Assembly: GCA_947846985.1 (NCBI GenBank)
Contig: CANTUZ010000005.1
Coordinates: 11,526,001 to 11,590,000 of the forward strand
Length of the DNA stretch: 64,000 bases
Direction: 5' to 3'
Source: Fratercula arctica
Taxonomy: Eukaryota; Chordata; Aves; Charadriiformes; Alcidae
The position numbers were made by a program, and so were the translations under genes. Below are positions 37,755 to 51,220 of this stretch, piece by piece (the first letter of the stretch is position 1; each line of letters opens with the position of its first letter). Below the pieces are notes generated by a model, which saw only the letters and a program-made list of their open reading frames with translations, searched no databases and was not told the DNA's origin.

Positions 37755-38645
37755 CAAAAAACAAAGAAAACCAATCAGGATTCACTTGAACTGCTGCAAC
37801 ATAAAGCCTAAAACGCTCTGCAGCTAAAGCTCCTATCTACCAACCTAAAAGTTTTTTAAAAACCTCAGAAGGCCTACATTTCGGTAACTTAAAACATTCA
37901 TAAATATTTTGACATGTGCCACACAGACACTACACCTTAAGTGACCTTGAAGAAGGGAGAGGGACCCTCATCTGCCATGACATGAGCTACCTGACCTTTT
38001 TCACACTTGCCTGCTCTGGGCCAAATTTAAAGTTGCTATGGAAAACTTGAGAGAAAACAAGTGTGAATGTGGCCCTATTTATCCATGCACAGCTGAATGT
38101 AACACAATCTCTAATGAGCCAGGCACTTAACCAACTCTAAAATAATTTGTCGACCTCAAGGTAAGCATTTTGTTGTAGAAAAGGCCTCTCATTTCGGTTG
38201 AAATTTGTCTTCTAGCTTCTTGCATTGTGTGTGGCTGAACCCAGCTTTTACTCAATCATTAACTTTTGAACTGTAGCATGTTTATCTGCTTATTTAACTT
38301 TGGGAGATTAAATGTACTTTTTCCTCAAAGTGATAAAAGTTAGAATATAGAAATAATGGTGCATACCATTTCCCTGTTATCTAAAGGACTATCTTCTTCA
38401 GCAGCCTTGAGGAAGGCAAGAACAAGGAATGAGAAAACGCTCTTGGCGAACTTCCAGCATAAGTGATCTGTAGTTAGCAGAGAGGCATGTGTGTATGAAA
38501 GAAATAATATCTATATGATTTGTACAAAGTCTTCCCAGTTTCAGTCCACCATTAAGCACTACATGAAAGCAAGGTTCCTCCACAGAGAAACCAGAAAATA
38601 CAAAGTCAAAAAGAATTTAACCCCTCCTGGGAAATAGTCTAAAAC

Positions 38646-38688
38646 TTCCTTCTTTAGGAAAGATGTTCCTTCTTGATTAGGAAAGATG
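38646..38688. repeat. Imperfect 20-23 base tandem duplication
   Basis: The unit ttccttctttaggaaagatg (38646-38665) is followed at once by a second copy with three extra bases (38666-38688). It looks like a small local duplication. Confidence 0.8.
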
Positions 38689-39665
38689 CTTACAGCACTG
38701 GCCTCCCATATATCTCTTCACCTTTACCAGCTGTCCTCTGCTCTCCACTCCTCTCACAAAAAGTTACTAAGTCCATAAAAAGATAACCTTCTCCTGCCAA
38801 GTCCTTCCAAAATTTTTATGCGCTCCCTAGGGGGACATGTCAGGGGCTGCATGAAGACCACCAGGGACATTGCTATTCTAATAAATATAATTAGGATATT
38901 TACCATTTGTACTTAAATATTTGAGCTTTGAAAATGGCCAAAAGATTAATGTGTAGTTCACAATCACTGATCTTAACTGTTATCATAACCGTCTTTTAAA
39001 ATTATGTTTCATTAGATGTTACTTAACCAGAATTAAGAAATTCTTTATTCAGTCACACCTACCTCTCTCCAAAGGAAAACATAACTAAGATACAGTCTAA
39101 TCACTCTGGGCTAAGATGAACACACTTCAGTACAGATTAGATTAATAAACGCTAATCAAGAAACACAAATTTGGCATTACATGTGGCTCTGTCGGCTACC
39201 CTAGCCCACCCTCGCTTCTGTGAAGCGTGGGGGACACAACCATAAAGGGAAATAGAGACTTCCCTGGGTGCTGTGCAGCAAGACCAAGTTCCCAACTCAT
39301 TACTTTTAACAGTGCAGCTACTTTGTAATTTTTTTTTTTGTTGAGTCCTAGCCTGTTCTCCCCCATTGAAAGGGTAGGAAAAAGGAATAAGAATAGCCCT
39401 TATGAAAAACAATCCAGCCTTATCAAGTAGTGTAAAGCCATGCCTGCTAACTCCGCTGTAGGATGTCCATTCCCTCACTGTGGCTCATTACGTAGTGCTC
39501 CCTTTCCTGACATGTGCAAGCCTATCTATACAAATTCTTGTAAATGTAATACTATCTACACATCCAACACAATAAGAGCCCTTCTTGTGGTATTTAAACA
39601 ACTTGTCTGATCTTTTATGATTAATTATGGATTTCTTCAAAGCTAACTGAACTTTTTTATACAAG

Positions 39666-39850
39666 AGATGGTCTGGTGGTTGTGTTGCAGCCTGGGTCTC
39701 AGGAGACCACACTGAACTCCCTTCTCCACCCCTCATCTCCTTTATGACTTTGAGAATTCACGCAAATACGGTGTGTATCAGTTTGTGATCTATAGGGTGA
39801 AGGTAGTAAGACTTCCTCACCTTATGGGGGCTTATGAGGGTGAAACCTTG
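39666..39850 (+). mobile_element. MIR/CORE-SINE-like relic, near full length
   Basis: In plus orientation the blocks follow a MIR-type SINE in order: gatggtctggtggttg (like tggtctagtggttaga), gcctgggtctcaggag, tatgactttgagaattcacg (like gtgaccttgggcaagtcac), tatcagtttgtgatctat (like ctcagtttccccatctgt), then cttcctcaccttatgggg and gcttatgagggtgaa (like ctacctcacaggg and gttgtgaggattaa). The first blocks cover the tRNA-related head with a degraded B box. Confidence 0.75.
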
Positions 39851-41453
39851 ATGTTCTACTACATCACACAAAAGGCCATTATGGGTAGCATTTTCCTGCT
39901 CTTGGTTTAAAGTTTGTCATCGTATTCAGCTCCGGTGAGAATCAGTGGTTAGATACAAATTTTCATATTCTCTTCCTGCAGTAATGCTTTTTGTTTTAAA
40001 TTAACATATAAAGCCTTTAGAGTGGCTCTCCTAAAGGAATTTTGCTTTATAGATTGAGGAAAAGAAAACAGATCTGAGGAAAGGAAGCTGAATTCTTTAT
40101 GTGGGAGCATATAATTTTCCTCGAGCCTGGAATAGCTGGATTTTCTTACCACATGTGCAGGAAATAACCCTTCCTACCAGATCCTGAATGTATCACATAA
40201 TACCCTTAGCATTTAATGGAACTATTGTAGTGAGACACCTTCTAAGCAACATTTCTGTTCAAGTTTCTAAACACATTAACAGATTTATACATGTCTATTG
40301 AAGAACAGTTCAAAATACTTTGATTCATTGGTAAATAACGAATATTTAAACTATTCCGTGGGATCCTTTTTTCTTAATTAAAAACCTAGGCAGAAGTACA
40401 AACAAAACACACCTAGCTAATTTTGTAGCCCTCTTCCCACAGATGACTAGAGGTTCATTTGTTAGGGAAGTTTGGGGATGGGTCCTTCATTACCCTACCT
40501 TCCTCATATTAGCAATTTCTCACACACTCACTGCTTGTGCTGCAGTAACAGTAGTAGGGCCTCTCCCACATTGGCACACAACTGCCAGGATTTGTATTTG
40601 CCCTGTGCTGCCTCTACCCTTTAAGAGGGCAAGCTCTAACAAACTCTCCCACAGCACACCTGGCCAGTAACACATCCCCAGGTTGGTAACATTAGTCCTT
40701 CTTTCTTCAACACAAATATTCTTTTGTTTGGGTTTTGGGCATAGGTGGGGGTGGGATTTATTTTTTTTTAGTTTGGTTTTTTTTTTTTCCCTTGTGTGAA
40801 TTTTTTCTCTGATATTTGGACAAAAAGAGATAGACCTTATCAGATGCAGGTTACTGACACAAATCTAGGAAATTTTCACTCTTTGGATCACATGTCTTTG
40901 CTGGTTAAATCTCTCTGAAGCTAAAAAGGATTTTACTGGTGTGAAAGTTCTAATAATACACCAAATCTGAGCACAGGATGATCTCTTGCTCCCAGTATCA
41001 TTCAATATTAACGGATTTATTACTTAAGACACTTTGATAACTGCAGTCTCACATAGAGAGTGCCCAGTTTGCCAGCACCAGCCTCTTCAAAAACTTAATT
41101 TCATGAATCAAAAAATTCTTTATTTGAAGGCAGAAGAAATGAGCCTCATGGTCTGTAGGATGACTCTCATTTTAGTAAGGCAGAAAATTACAGTTCCATA
41201 TAAGTGACATCTCAGTGTCATTTTACTTTGTGTAAGGGATAATGTCAGCTTTGGTGATGTTGTAATTACAAATCATGGAAACATTTTTTGAGTTCTGAAA
41301 AGCAACAAAAAGAACCTTAAGCAGTTTGAAACTTCTGCTGGGGCACATATCATTTTGTAAGGTATATTTGAATTTTGAAAAGATTTGACAGATAATCAAA
41401 TAAGGTGGACATTCTGAAAGGTAGAATAAATCATTATTATAAATAGTTGCCTT

Positions 41454-41466
41454 CCCCCCCCCCCCC
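41454..41466. repeat. C13 homopolymer
   Basis: A run of thirteen C in AT-rich intergenic DNA. The exact length may be affected by assembly. Confidence 0.9.
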
Positions 41467-41754
41467 GTCCTTGTTGTAGTCTTTTAGTCAGCTGTTAGAA
41501 GATTTAGTCTTCCACAGGGACATATTTGGATATTTTCCCTAAGGAATATCATAATTATTGCACTAAAAGTCTTCATTTTATTAATGCTGAGTCGTCAGTG
41601 CCCTAAGGGCTTTATTCCACAGATATTTTATATTTTCATTTCTGACATTTGGGTTTGTGTGCTCAGATACAGTTTTGATTCTGCTTTGATTTGCAGGAGT
41701 CACTACTCTGTGAAATACATACAAGAGAATATCAAAGGCATAGAGCTACTTGGT

Positions 41755-41802
41755 GAAATAAATGTCAACATCTCACTGACTTCAGAGAGAAAAGGATCAA
41801 GT
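41755..41802. repeat. Short relic of an ancient amniote repeat
   Basis: The sequence tctcactgacttcagagaga followed by aaaggatcaag resembles the sauropsid repeat core CCCATTGACTTCAATGGGAG then CAGGATCAGG. Only about 45 bases align, so this is tentative. Confidence 0.35.
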
Positions 41803-44800
41803 AATTAAACATTGTTTTGCATGGATTCCAATAGTCTTCGGATCAGGCCTCATTTTCCTAGCTAGTACTTGCAGCTTTGCTGCTTTGGATTCTGCTGACA
41901 AATGACTCTGTAAAACTAACCAACCAAGCTCAACAAAGCTGATAAGATTTCCTTCCTGCACTGCTGTGCTAACACCTTCCCTGCAAACATACTCTGACTT
42001 TGGTCATACTTGATTTCAGATTAAGACTTTGCAGAGCAAAGTGAAACTTAAATGTCAGATAAAGTGATAAAGAAATTTAAGTTAACATGCAGTCTTTCAA
42101 GACAAATGATTACGGGCTGTGTACAGCTGGTAAATAGATTCTGCTTTGTTAGGGTGCTAAAACATCTGCATGAGCCGGTATCACATTACAAAATAGCCAG
42201 CTAATTTGCTTCAGATTATATGACGGGAAAAATATAGTGATCTGTGATAGAGATGCTGGGGAAATTTTCTGAAAAAAAAACCCAAAAAACAAACAACAAA
42301 ACCAACAAAAGAGACTTGTGTATTTAGCAAATACCTTCATTAAATTAGTTCCTAGAGTGACTCTCAGTGAATGAAGGGAATCTTCTGTAAATGCTTAATA
42401 CAAATTAACCATTCTGTACATGTTGTCAGCAAGAACCTGAGATTATTTCTTGTCTATGGGAACTCTTCTGTCAGAGACAAAGATCACTTTCCAGATGCTT
42501 TGATGTTAGCATATTAAATCTTAGCAGAGACTTTATGTAATTAAATGGTTTTTTATGTTTTGTGGGTGTTACTGAACAAAGTCTTCCCTGAGTGTCATTA
42601 ATGGAAGAATGACAGATAGTTTGAGCCAGTGAGGACCATCATGATAAGTCTGAGTGCAGAGATAGTCTCTGGTGATATTTTAGGGAAATTACTTTTTCTC
42701 AGACAGCTGAACACTCAGACATACTTGCCTAGCTCAAGCGTGAAACCACAACACTTCTAATTGCCATGCTTCCAGTTTCACAGATTCTCATTCTTCATTT
42801 TTAAGTTAAACACTTCTGGTTAGTCTGTGCTATTGTAATTGTTAATAATGAATATGATTCCATATGCATGAGCAAACCCATGTTTGAAGTTTAATGCTAA
42901 ATCTCTTTTTTCTCATTCGCAGGGAAGGAGGTACTTTCTTTGGCAATTCCAGAGTTTGCTTTGGGAGATTCTAGTGACTGATCATTTACTGTGCTGCATT
43001 ATGCTGTATTAGAGAAGAGATGACCTCACTTCCCATACTTAGCCAGGAAGGAACGGCTGGGAAGAAGACGTAGTCTTTTTTTTGAAATTATCTAACACAA
43101 ATGTTTCTAACTTGCTCTATGGAGATAATAGAAAACAATCAGCAACTGCTGGGTATCAGCTTTGTCTGTTGCACATTATTGTCTGTCTTGACAGCATAAA
43201 ATAAATAAATTATATGTATTCAGCCCCCCTTTGTTTAAAAAATAAGGTTGCTAAGAAACAAGAGTTAAACATGTCTAATGCCATTTACAACCAGCACTTA
43301 TATAAAAACATGAAATGGAGCCATGATGCACTTGGAGACTATTACAGTGCAACTAAAATGCAAACTCGTGGTCTGGGCAAAGAAGAAGAACAAATGTGAA
43401 TTTTACTGTCATGTCATAATTGGGACTCTGGCCAATGTAAAACTACAACTGCTAAAGTTCCTTTCCATGTTCTGGATTCTGTAGGAAATGTCAATTAATG
43501 TCACTGACACTTTTACACTCATTTTTACTTTCTTCAAGGTAATGTTGATATGGCTTTCCAAAGGATCCTGTGTACACTCAATAAGAGTGGAATAACTAAG
43601 GACCTCTAGAGTTCCACAGAAATTGTGCATATTATGTCTATATATAGTTGAGCAAGAAAAGTGTTAAATGCATATAAAAATTTGGTTTACCTGTAGGTTT
43701 GCATTTCAATCTGATTTATATGTGTTACAAATATTTGCATATATAAACTTTGTTCAAAATTACTCGGTTATCATGGTTCAGGAGGTAAGTGATTATGCTC
43801 AATGAAATACGCATATTGACATTTTTCACTACTATGCTTATTGGTAAGAAAAAAAATTTTATCCAGCCTCCTACCTTTCACCGGAGTCAATCATATGCTC
43901 GTTTAGAGCCATCATCAACTTTTCTTCTGACCTCACTCAACTGCAAAAGCAAAAAAAAAAAAAAAGACTGAGACATCTGTAAAAAGCAAGGATTCTGCAG
44001 TCCTCACCGGAGGCCAAATAGCAGCACAGCAACACAACTGCTAAAGCTATTCATGGCATTGATAGCTACCCACCATACAGGCACAGACTTTTTCCTAAAC
44101 CTGGTGCTATAAATTTGTGAGTTACGGGTCTCCAATCACTACCTTAACACTAGGAAAATTATCCTCAAAAGACTGGACTTCTTTCTGGGCAAAAATTACA
44201 ACAGTGTTCTCAAACTACTACTCAGGAATATATCCCTGACAGTTTAATTGCTTTTTAACTACCCACTGCCACTTCAGTTTTTTATTTTACATCCAGCTAC
44301 AGCAGCACTGAAGATTTCTCTTTCTTATCTGATCAGAGAAAAAAAGCAGCTTATTCCTGTTTCTACCCTTTCATCCCTGGTTTCTTAAATGGGACCTAAA
44401 GCCATTTACCTCTTTAACCTTATGTGATAATTACATTGTTCAAGCTTAGTCAACTTCAGTTTTCCCAGTTAAACTGGCCCCTTTCCAGCATTGTCAGTTT
44501 TCCATAAACGTATCGGGAAGAGCTCAGCCTTACGCCATGCCTCCGCTCCCACAGGCAGGCCATGCACTGACATCAGTGCTACCGAAACCCATCTGCCAAA
44601 CTGAAAGTGGCTCAGGAGGACACAAGCCTCTTCAAGGCTGCTTATGAGAGGGAAGACAAGTGCTATAGCCCACCTGGCAGAGCAAATGAGGCTTTACGGC
44701 AAGCATCTGACATGCTGAGACCACGTGTGGAATAAGGCCATGGTCATTCTCCTCCCTGCCATAAGCTTAGGAGATTTCAAAGATGTTGCAGGTAATTCAG

Positions 44801-46689
44801 CCCCTACTGCCGCCTGCCCCCAAGATGGGAGGCTCTGCAGCACCACATTTCCTACCACAACTTGGCAATTGGCTTGGCTCTTGACAGAGAGGTGCCACCT
44901 CATGGATTGCCACCAGCTCCCAGGGTAACACTAAGGCTTGTTGAACAGCCTCCTTTCTGTTGCTTGGGTTTTCTTACTTCAGGTGATCTCACTGGATCAC
45001 AGCACAAACAATATTGTTCCTGACAACCTGTAAAATATTTTTACCAACTCCATTTAGTACTTAAACATGTCATGTTAGCAACTTTAAACAAACAAGCGTA
45101 ACTTAAAAAGAGACCTTTTCAGAGTTGCACCATCTGCCAATGGCTTTCCAGTCCCAGTGCCAGGATAAAAAAAAAAGGTATTCTTTAATTTAAAAAAAAT
45201 AAGTCCTGTGCATTTGCAAATTTGTCAACAGAGCAGTTGGCATCCTTCCACCCTTCCTGCTCGTGCATACCCAGAGTTTGAAATATCAGATTTCAGCTGG
45301 TGAAGGAGGAGCCTGAACACACAGAGCAAAAACCACTTTGAACTCTCTGGAATAGCAACAGCAGCACTCGGGGAGAAAACAAAGCCTGGGCACAAGTGCG
45401 CTTTCACAACAGCTGAAATAAAGACATCTAACAACTGCCACATTCCCAGAGGAAATCCTGTTGAGCAGAAACTTAGTCCACCAGCTTGCTGTACGATTGC
45501 TCCACGTTGTTCAGAGAACTGGCATTTCTTTCAAGTGCCCTTCATAGGTTATTTAAAATTCATACATGAGATTGGCCCATGAAACTCAGCACAACTGAAA
45601 AGTCTTCTTTTGCCATTCAACCTTCCTGATTTGAAAGCACTTCTTTCTGCATGTGAAGTGCTTCTTTTAGCTATATTGCAACCTTGCAATTTCTTAATGA
45701 GCAGCAATTATGCTGCTCTTTCAAGATATGCATCTGGCATCACCCATTTACCAACATACTGTTTATCAATGTATAAGCTAAAGACTAAAATGTATTTTCA
45801 GTATTAAAAAAAGTCAATTTGAAATAACTTCACAGGATTCAAATGCTTTCTCTATTTACAGTAGTGCAATACTTCCTGGTGATCTAGACATCACTGTCTG
45901 CCCTTTCACAGTCACCCACACAGCCAAATATTTCTTGTCAGACAGTAAACAAAAGTTTACATATACATGGATAACTCCTATTAAATGTCAATAAAATACA
46001 ACCTCTGTCTAAGATACTGCTTTGGAGAATGGCTTACTGTCAAACTTTACAGATGAAACTTCCTTATTAAAAAAAAGTTCTACATTTGAACCAAACTTCC
46101 ATCTCTAATTAATTGAATTTAATGGCTGGTTTCTTTCATGAGCCCTGCCACTTCTCTTATCATTTACTCCAGGCAGTGATAGAGTAGGATTATTTTTTTT
46201 AGTGTACAGTAGTAGGATTTTTAGCCAACACGTACATTTCACTGTGCGCTCATGGAGAGAAAGCTTGTATGTATTTTTTTATTTCACTATATACCCAGAT
46301 GTTGGAAACTTGCCCACTCTTGCCTTCTGTTTTGCTTAAAACATTAGTCTACAAAGCATCAATAAGCATCTTAAACTAAACTAATGTCTGCATGTCATTA
46401 TTTATAAATGTGTAGGTGCTTGCCTGGAGGCAAAAGAAACCATAATACTGCTACCATTTACTGTTATTTATATTCAGCTTTTTCTTTTTTAGTGAGGGTT
46501 TTCCTGCAGCATTTTTTTCTTTCAGGTTTCCATTTGGCCTGCCCTTGGTACTGTACACAGTACCATTTTCACCCTAGCAGCTCTGTACACTGGCCAGAGA
46601 AGGTCAGCTGAGAACAAGGGGTTGGAGCATCTCCCAGGGCCTGGCTGGGCTGTATTACTAGCACTTCTGTGGACAAATATGCAAAGTTT

Positions 46690-46742
46690 AATGAAGTCAG
46701 TGGAAAGATTCCCACTGGCTTTGGTTAGCTTTGGATCCGGCT
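46690..46742. repeat. Short relic of an ancient amniote repeat
   Basis: Blocks tgaagtcagtggaaagattc, ccactggctttggttagc and ttggatccggc follow the pattern TGAAGTCAATGGCAAAACTC, CCATTGACTTCAATGGGAGC, AGGATCAGGCC seen in many sauropsid sequences. The two halves are partly inverted copies of each other. Confidence 0.45.
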
Positions 46743-47860
46743 ATAAATTAGGAAAGTTTGAATTTAGTTCCATTACTTGTCCACAATATTTTTTTCCTGT
46801 GTTAACAACATAGCTCCTCTTTAAACAATGACAGAACTGCTCTTTTCAGTTAAACGGTCGGTTTGTCACTAAGTTACACTGCAATATGACCAGATAGGGA
46901 TCCTAAGATCGCTGCTAACTGGAGGGGCAAAAAAAAGATGCTCTTTCTGGTTTTGTGGACAAAGTAATTGACTTCAAGGGACCCATACAGTGTCCTGTTA
47001 TGCTTTGTATTCAGCATGTGGTAAAATACCATTCTGAAATGTGGGAGTAGCTATTATCCTACCTTTCCAGAAGAACAAAGTGAAGAAAAATCACAGTCCT
47101 AGGAAAAACTAGGGAAATTATAGGAAAACTTGTCTAAGACGACTCACTAATTTAACAATGGCAGAAGCACTATTAATGCAGGAATTCCTAGCTTCTGTGT
47201 CCCGTTCCTTGCTCCCTCCGTATGTATGATGTATGACATATACATACTGTTTCACGGAAAAAAGCACATAGGAGATGCACAGTAAATCAGGATTTTGTCA
47301 GTTTAACAAGGGTAAGTTGAAAGAAATAAGTGTTCTTAGAATCAAAAGCATAGGCTTCGAAAACGAGGGCAGCTATCAAGGCAGTTTATTTTGAAGTTTA
47401 AAAGTGATTACAGTCCCTACACATTTGTGTGAGTAAGATAAAGATGTAAAGAAAGAATATTAAGTAATAAAGTTGGTTTTTTTAAAAGAAATAAAATTTT
47501 CCATTAAAAATACTGGTCTTGTACAACAGACAACATCTAGGCAGTCATGTATCAATAGAATCTGCTTTCTGAGAACGATTTTCTCTCAGAACATTTTCTA
47601 TTTATAAATCCCCTTAAGCCTTTTGCAGTATGTTTCCTGTTCAGACATACTACTTAATCACCAGAAAATGACTCAGCCAATCAGTCCAGGCGCTTCCCAA
47701 ACACAGGATTCAAAACTAGTGAGAAAATAATGAACATGCTCAAAACTTGACGGAGAAGTCAAAATACCGTTTAAACTGATTCTTTTTTTCTAGGTAAGGA
47801 ATATGTTAGAAATTGTTCACCTTGTCATTGGAAGGCACTTGTTCAGCAGAGTAAGAAAGA

Positions 47861-47884
47861 ATAAGGATAAGGATAAGGATAAGA
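47861..47884. repeat. (ATAAGG)4 hexamer microsatellite
   Basis: There are four tandem units, the last with one change. The locus is short. Confidence 0.9.
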
Positions 47885-48714
47885 ATATTTTGCTCATTCA
47901 TTCACTCTGAAATGCTTTCCATTTCTGTAATTACTCTATCACAATATTATATTTCAAAAGCAAACAGGCTTATAATCAAGATTTGAAACATGGATAACTC
48001 TCCTGCTGCTCTTCTTTGGTCTGGGGTGGGCATTGCTATGAAGAAATACTTTATCTTTTTAGCTTGCATAAAAAAAACTATCTTGGAAACACAAAGACAT
48101 AACTGGCTAAAATTGTCATTTTCAATTTACTTATTTACTAACTCACTGCTAATTTTTCAGATCTAGAATATCAAAGATCTTGTTACATATTCTATGCACA
48201 AAAATTAATGCTGTTTAAATATTCATCCATAAATATCATCCAACATATTCGTCTGCAAAAAAAAATTAGAGATGGAACTGGAATACAGAGCACAAGCAAT
48301 CTCCATTCTCCTTTCACGAGGAGAAACATTATCAAAAACTAAGAATGGAGTTTCATCCTAAAACGTTAATTGCTGCATAGCTACTATCTGCATGATTCAT
48401 CATTGAAACAGCCACAGAATTTCTTCCACAGTCCACAGTAAAAGAAAAGCAGTAGAAGTATTTCCTTTTGTCCAGATTTAAAAGCACCAAATTTCTGGTA
48501 TTTCAGCCATTTAGCTTAAAGACAGCCCCACCTAATCTGTTGTCCTAATCTGTATGCACCAACAAACCCCCCAAATATTCCTGACCCTCTGGAATATCCC
48601 AAGGGACATAATCTGCAAATAAATCTCAAATCTGTAGCAACTTATAAATAGTGCCATAGAAGTGATAGTATTTTGCATTACAAAGGACAGTTTTTTATTT
48701 TGGGGACTTGAGTC

Positions 48715-48850
48715 TTACCCTGTTTCGCAGCTGTGGATGTTGTGGCTTAAGGAAATAAATGCTCAAAGCACAAGTCAACAGCCAGGCAGAGAATGGAATT
48801 GACATATTTCTACATCTAGTCGCACCTTTCACCCTCACAGTCTATCCACA
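48715..48850 (-). mobile_element. MIR/CORE-SINE-like relic, antisense
   Basis: The plus strand gives, in order, tttcgcagctgtggatg, ggcttaaggaaataaatgct, caaagcacaagtcaacagcc and aggcagagaatggaattgac. A reverse-complemented MIR-type element has ttttacagatggggaaa, gaggttaagtgacttgccc, aaggtcacacagcaagtc and agtggcagagctgggaattg. The order and spacing match; identity is moderate. Confidence 0.6.
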
Positions 48851-50216
48851 AAACACTTGCCTCCATTATTTTCAATTGCCATTAGGGAGCAGGAAGCTAT
48901 GGAAATTACACCCAAGTAACAGCATTTATTCAAAATCTATCTTTTAGATAACAGCTTCTTTTCTGTTATTGTTTCAGATACTTTCCAAATCTGAGGCAGG
49001 AAGGAATAATCACTTACAGTTTACGAGACCTTGGTCTATTAAGCAGAATACCCATGATCCACAGCAAAAAAAATTATCCTCATTTGATATTTATTTCTAT
49101 TTTTTTTAGAGAGAATAACAAGTCTTTCTCTATTCCCAGTGGTTTCTTTCAAGCAGACTTTTAAAACAGGTTGGAAGTGACAGAGGAACATGTTAAATAT
49201 CCACACACAAGAGAGGGCTTTTGAAATGAAACTTATTTCATATTAACTAAGCTAACTTCATATTAAGAGTCTTAATATGCTGTTTATGGGTACATGCATG
49301 TCATGGCAATATATACCCCCATCCTGAATTGACCTGATTCCATGCCAAAAGTGGTTGGAAAAATAAGAATGCCGTATCGTCTCACAGACAATGTCATTCT
49401 GATAAATGTCTGAGGTCACATTCCAATGCTATCATTGCTGGCCTTTCATCTGCAGAAGCTGTTCTCTCACTTTCACAGCCAGCAGTACAGTGAAGTGACT
49501 CAAAAGCAGCTGAAAAACATACAAGGGTAACTACCATAGAAACATCAGGGGAAAAATCAAAACACTAGAATGCATTCAGCTACAAATGCATCTTCAAATG
49601 TGTGAACATATATTTCTACTCAAAGTTTTGTTCAAAGTGTCTACCTTTCTACATCACTACACACTTACTGCGCATTCAGTATGGAAAACTGACAGAAGGT
49701 GTGAACAATGAACCAGCGCTTACAAAAACTTTCTATGTCTCAGTATCTGTAAAATGCCATGATTTCTCCCATCTCTGAATGGCATTTCAGCTTCCACGTT
49801 TCAGGTGATATTATTATGGTAATAATGAAGCTGCTTGTCAACGCTGCAAAATCTAGACATGCTTTGCTAAGTCTTCGCTGTTAATCAGGGAAAAAGTTAA
49901 GGTTCTTAGGTAAGATATGCCTACCTTCCCTCTTTTTTCTGAGCTGGAGTTCTTTCAACTGGTCCTATAAGGGACAAGGTAACCTCGACTTCTCCTGAAA
50001 AATGAACATTTTTATAGCTCTATGCTATGCATGTATTTACTGGAATAAATAGGAAAGAGATGGGTCTGCAATGTCACCACAAGTTTTCCTGCTGACCCAG
50101 GGAGAGTACTTATGACCCTCGCCCTATAGCTGCAAGAAGCTTTGATTTAAAAATTTGTTTTAAAATAGATTTGGACAACTGCCTAAGTCTGAATGCCTGT
50201 GGCTGTGTTCCGCAAC

Positions 50217-50268
50217 AGAGGGGAAAGAGGGAAAGAAGAAGGGACGAAGAGGGAAAGAGGGAGGAAAT
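50217..50268. repeat. Polypurine tract with internal direct repeat
   Basis: Over roughly 50 bases the plus strand is purine except for one C and the tail. The unit gagggaaagaggga-like occurs twice. Such tracts can adopt triplex (H-DNA) forms. Confidence 0.75.
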
Positions 50269-51171
50269 TGGATTAAAAAGAAAACTCCCTACGTAAACAT
50301 AGGTAAAATAATTAAACAGAGACCTTGGCAAACTCCATCTCCTTTAAAGTTATTAGGAAATAAGGATTTGAAAATACATGCAAGTTAGCCAAAGTATGAT
50401 TAAACTGTTCAACAGTGTACCTTTTATTTAACAAAAATTCATTATGCAAATGGAGTTTTTAGATTAGATGAAGTAAAATAAGATGTGTACAGTACAGAAC
50501 AAAAAGTAAACTAATACCGGGCACCAGTATTACTTCCAAGGCCCTTGTTTGCATTGTGTTCTTAAACAACTCCTTCCCCCTCTTCTGTGGAGGGTAACTT
50601 GCTTAGTTTCTCCTTTCCACCTTCCCCCATACTCTGATACGGTAAATTCAGAAGTGGATGCAAAAAGCAAACTAGCCAGAGTTCAGCTTGGTCACGTCCC
50701 ATCCATAGGTAATTCAGTGTACCTTTCCAGGGAGATCACAAAAGGAAACTTATCAAGACAAGGCAAATTAAGAAGCACAACAAACTGCTATTGATATATC
50801 TCCAGTCAGATAGAGCAATAGAAACAAACACTCACCAAGGTGTAATACATCAGTTGGCCTTTGGTTAAGAAATGCTCAAGAAGCAAGAATCTGTCAATTA
50901 TACCAGAAATAGTTCCAAAAGAAGGACCAACACCATATACTCAGAGGCTCTTACTTAGGTAGTAAACTGGGAAACTTGTCACCATAGGCCGCTCAGGAGG
51001 AAGAGAAGACTTCCCAAAGTGACAAGTCAGACTAAAGCTTCTTCCCTAACTTGGCCCTGAAAAAGTCTCGCTAGCGCCAGAGGGAACTCTGTCCCCTAAC
51101 TTGAAGGGATGCAGCATCAGCACATTTTTGCACATACAAAAAATTCACAAAACTAAGACCTATTTAGCTTC

Positions 51172-51220
51172 ATCCCACTTCCAATGACTTCAGTGGTGCA
51201 GGATCAGATCTGCATCTGAG
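51172..51220. repeat. Short relic of an ancient amniote repeat
   Basis: The sequence tcccacttccaatgacttca followed by gtggtgcaggatcagatc resembles CCATTGACTTCAATGG then GCAGGATCAGGCCC of an old sauropsid repeat. Confidence 0.4.

Noticed and set aside
44400..44490. Possible further MIR-like copy (tcaacttcagttttcccagt)
   Set aside because: Only one block resembles the family and neighbouring blocks are not found in order.
44888..44905. Second CTCF-like site (minus strand CCATGAGGTGGCA)
   Set aside because: It departs from the core at the fourth and fifth positions, so support is too weak.
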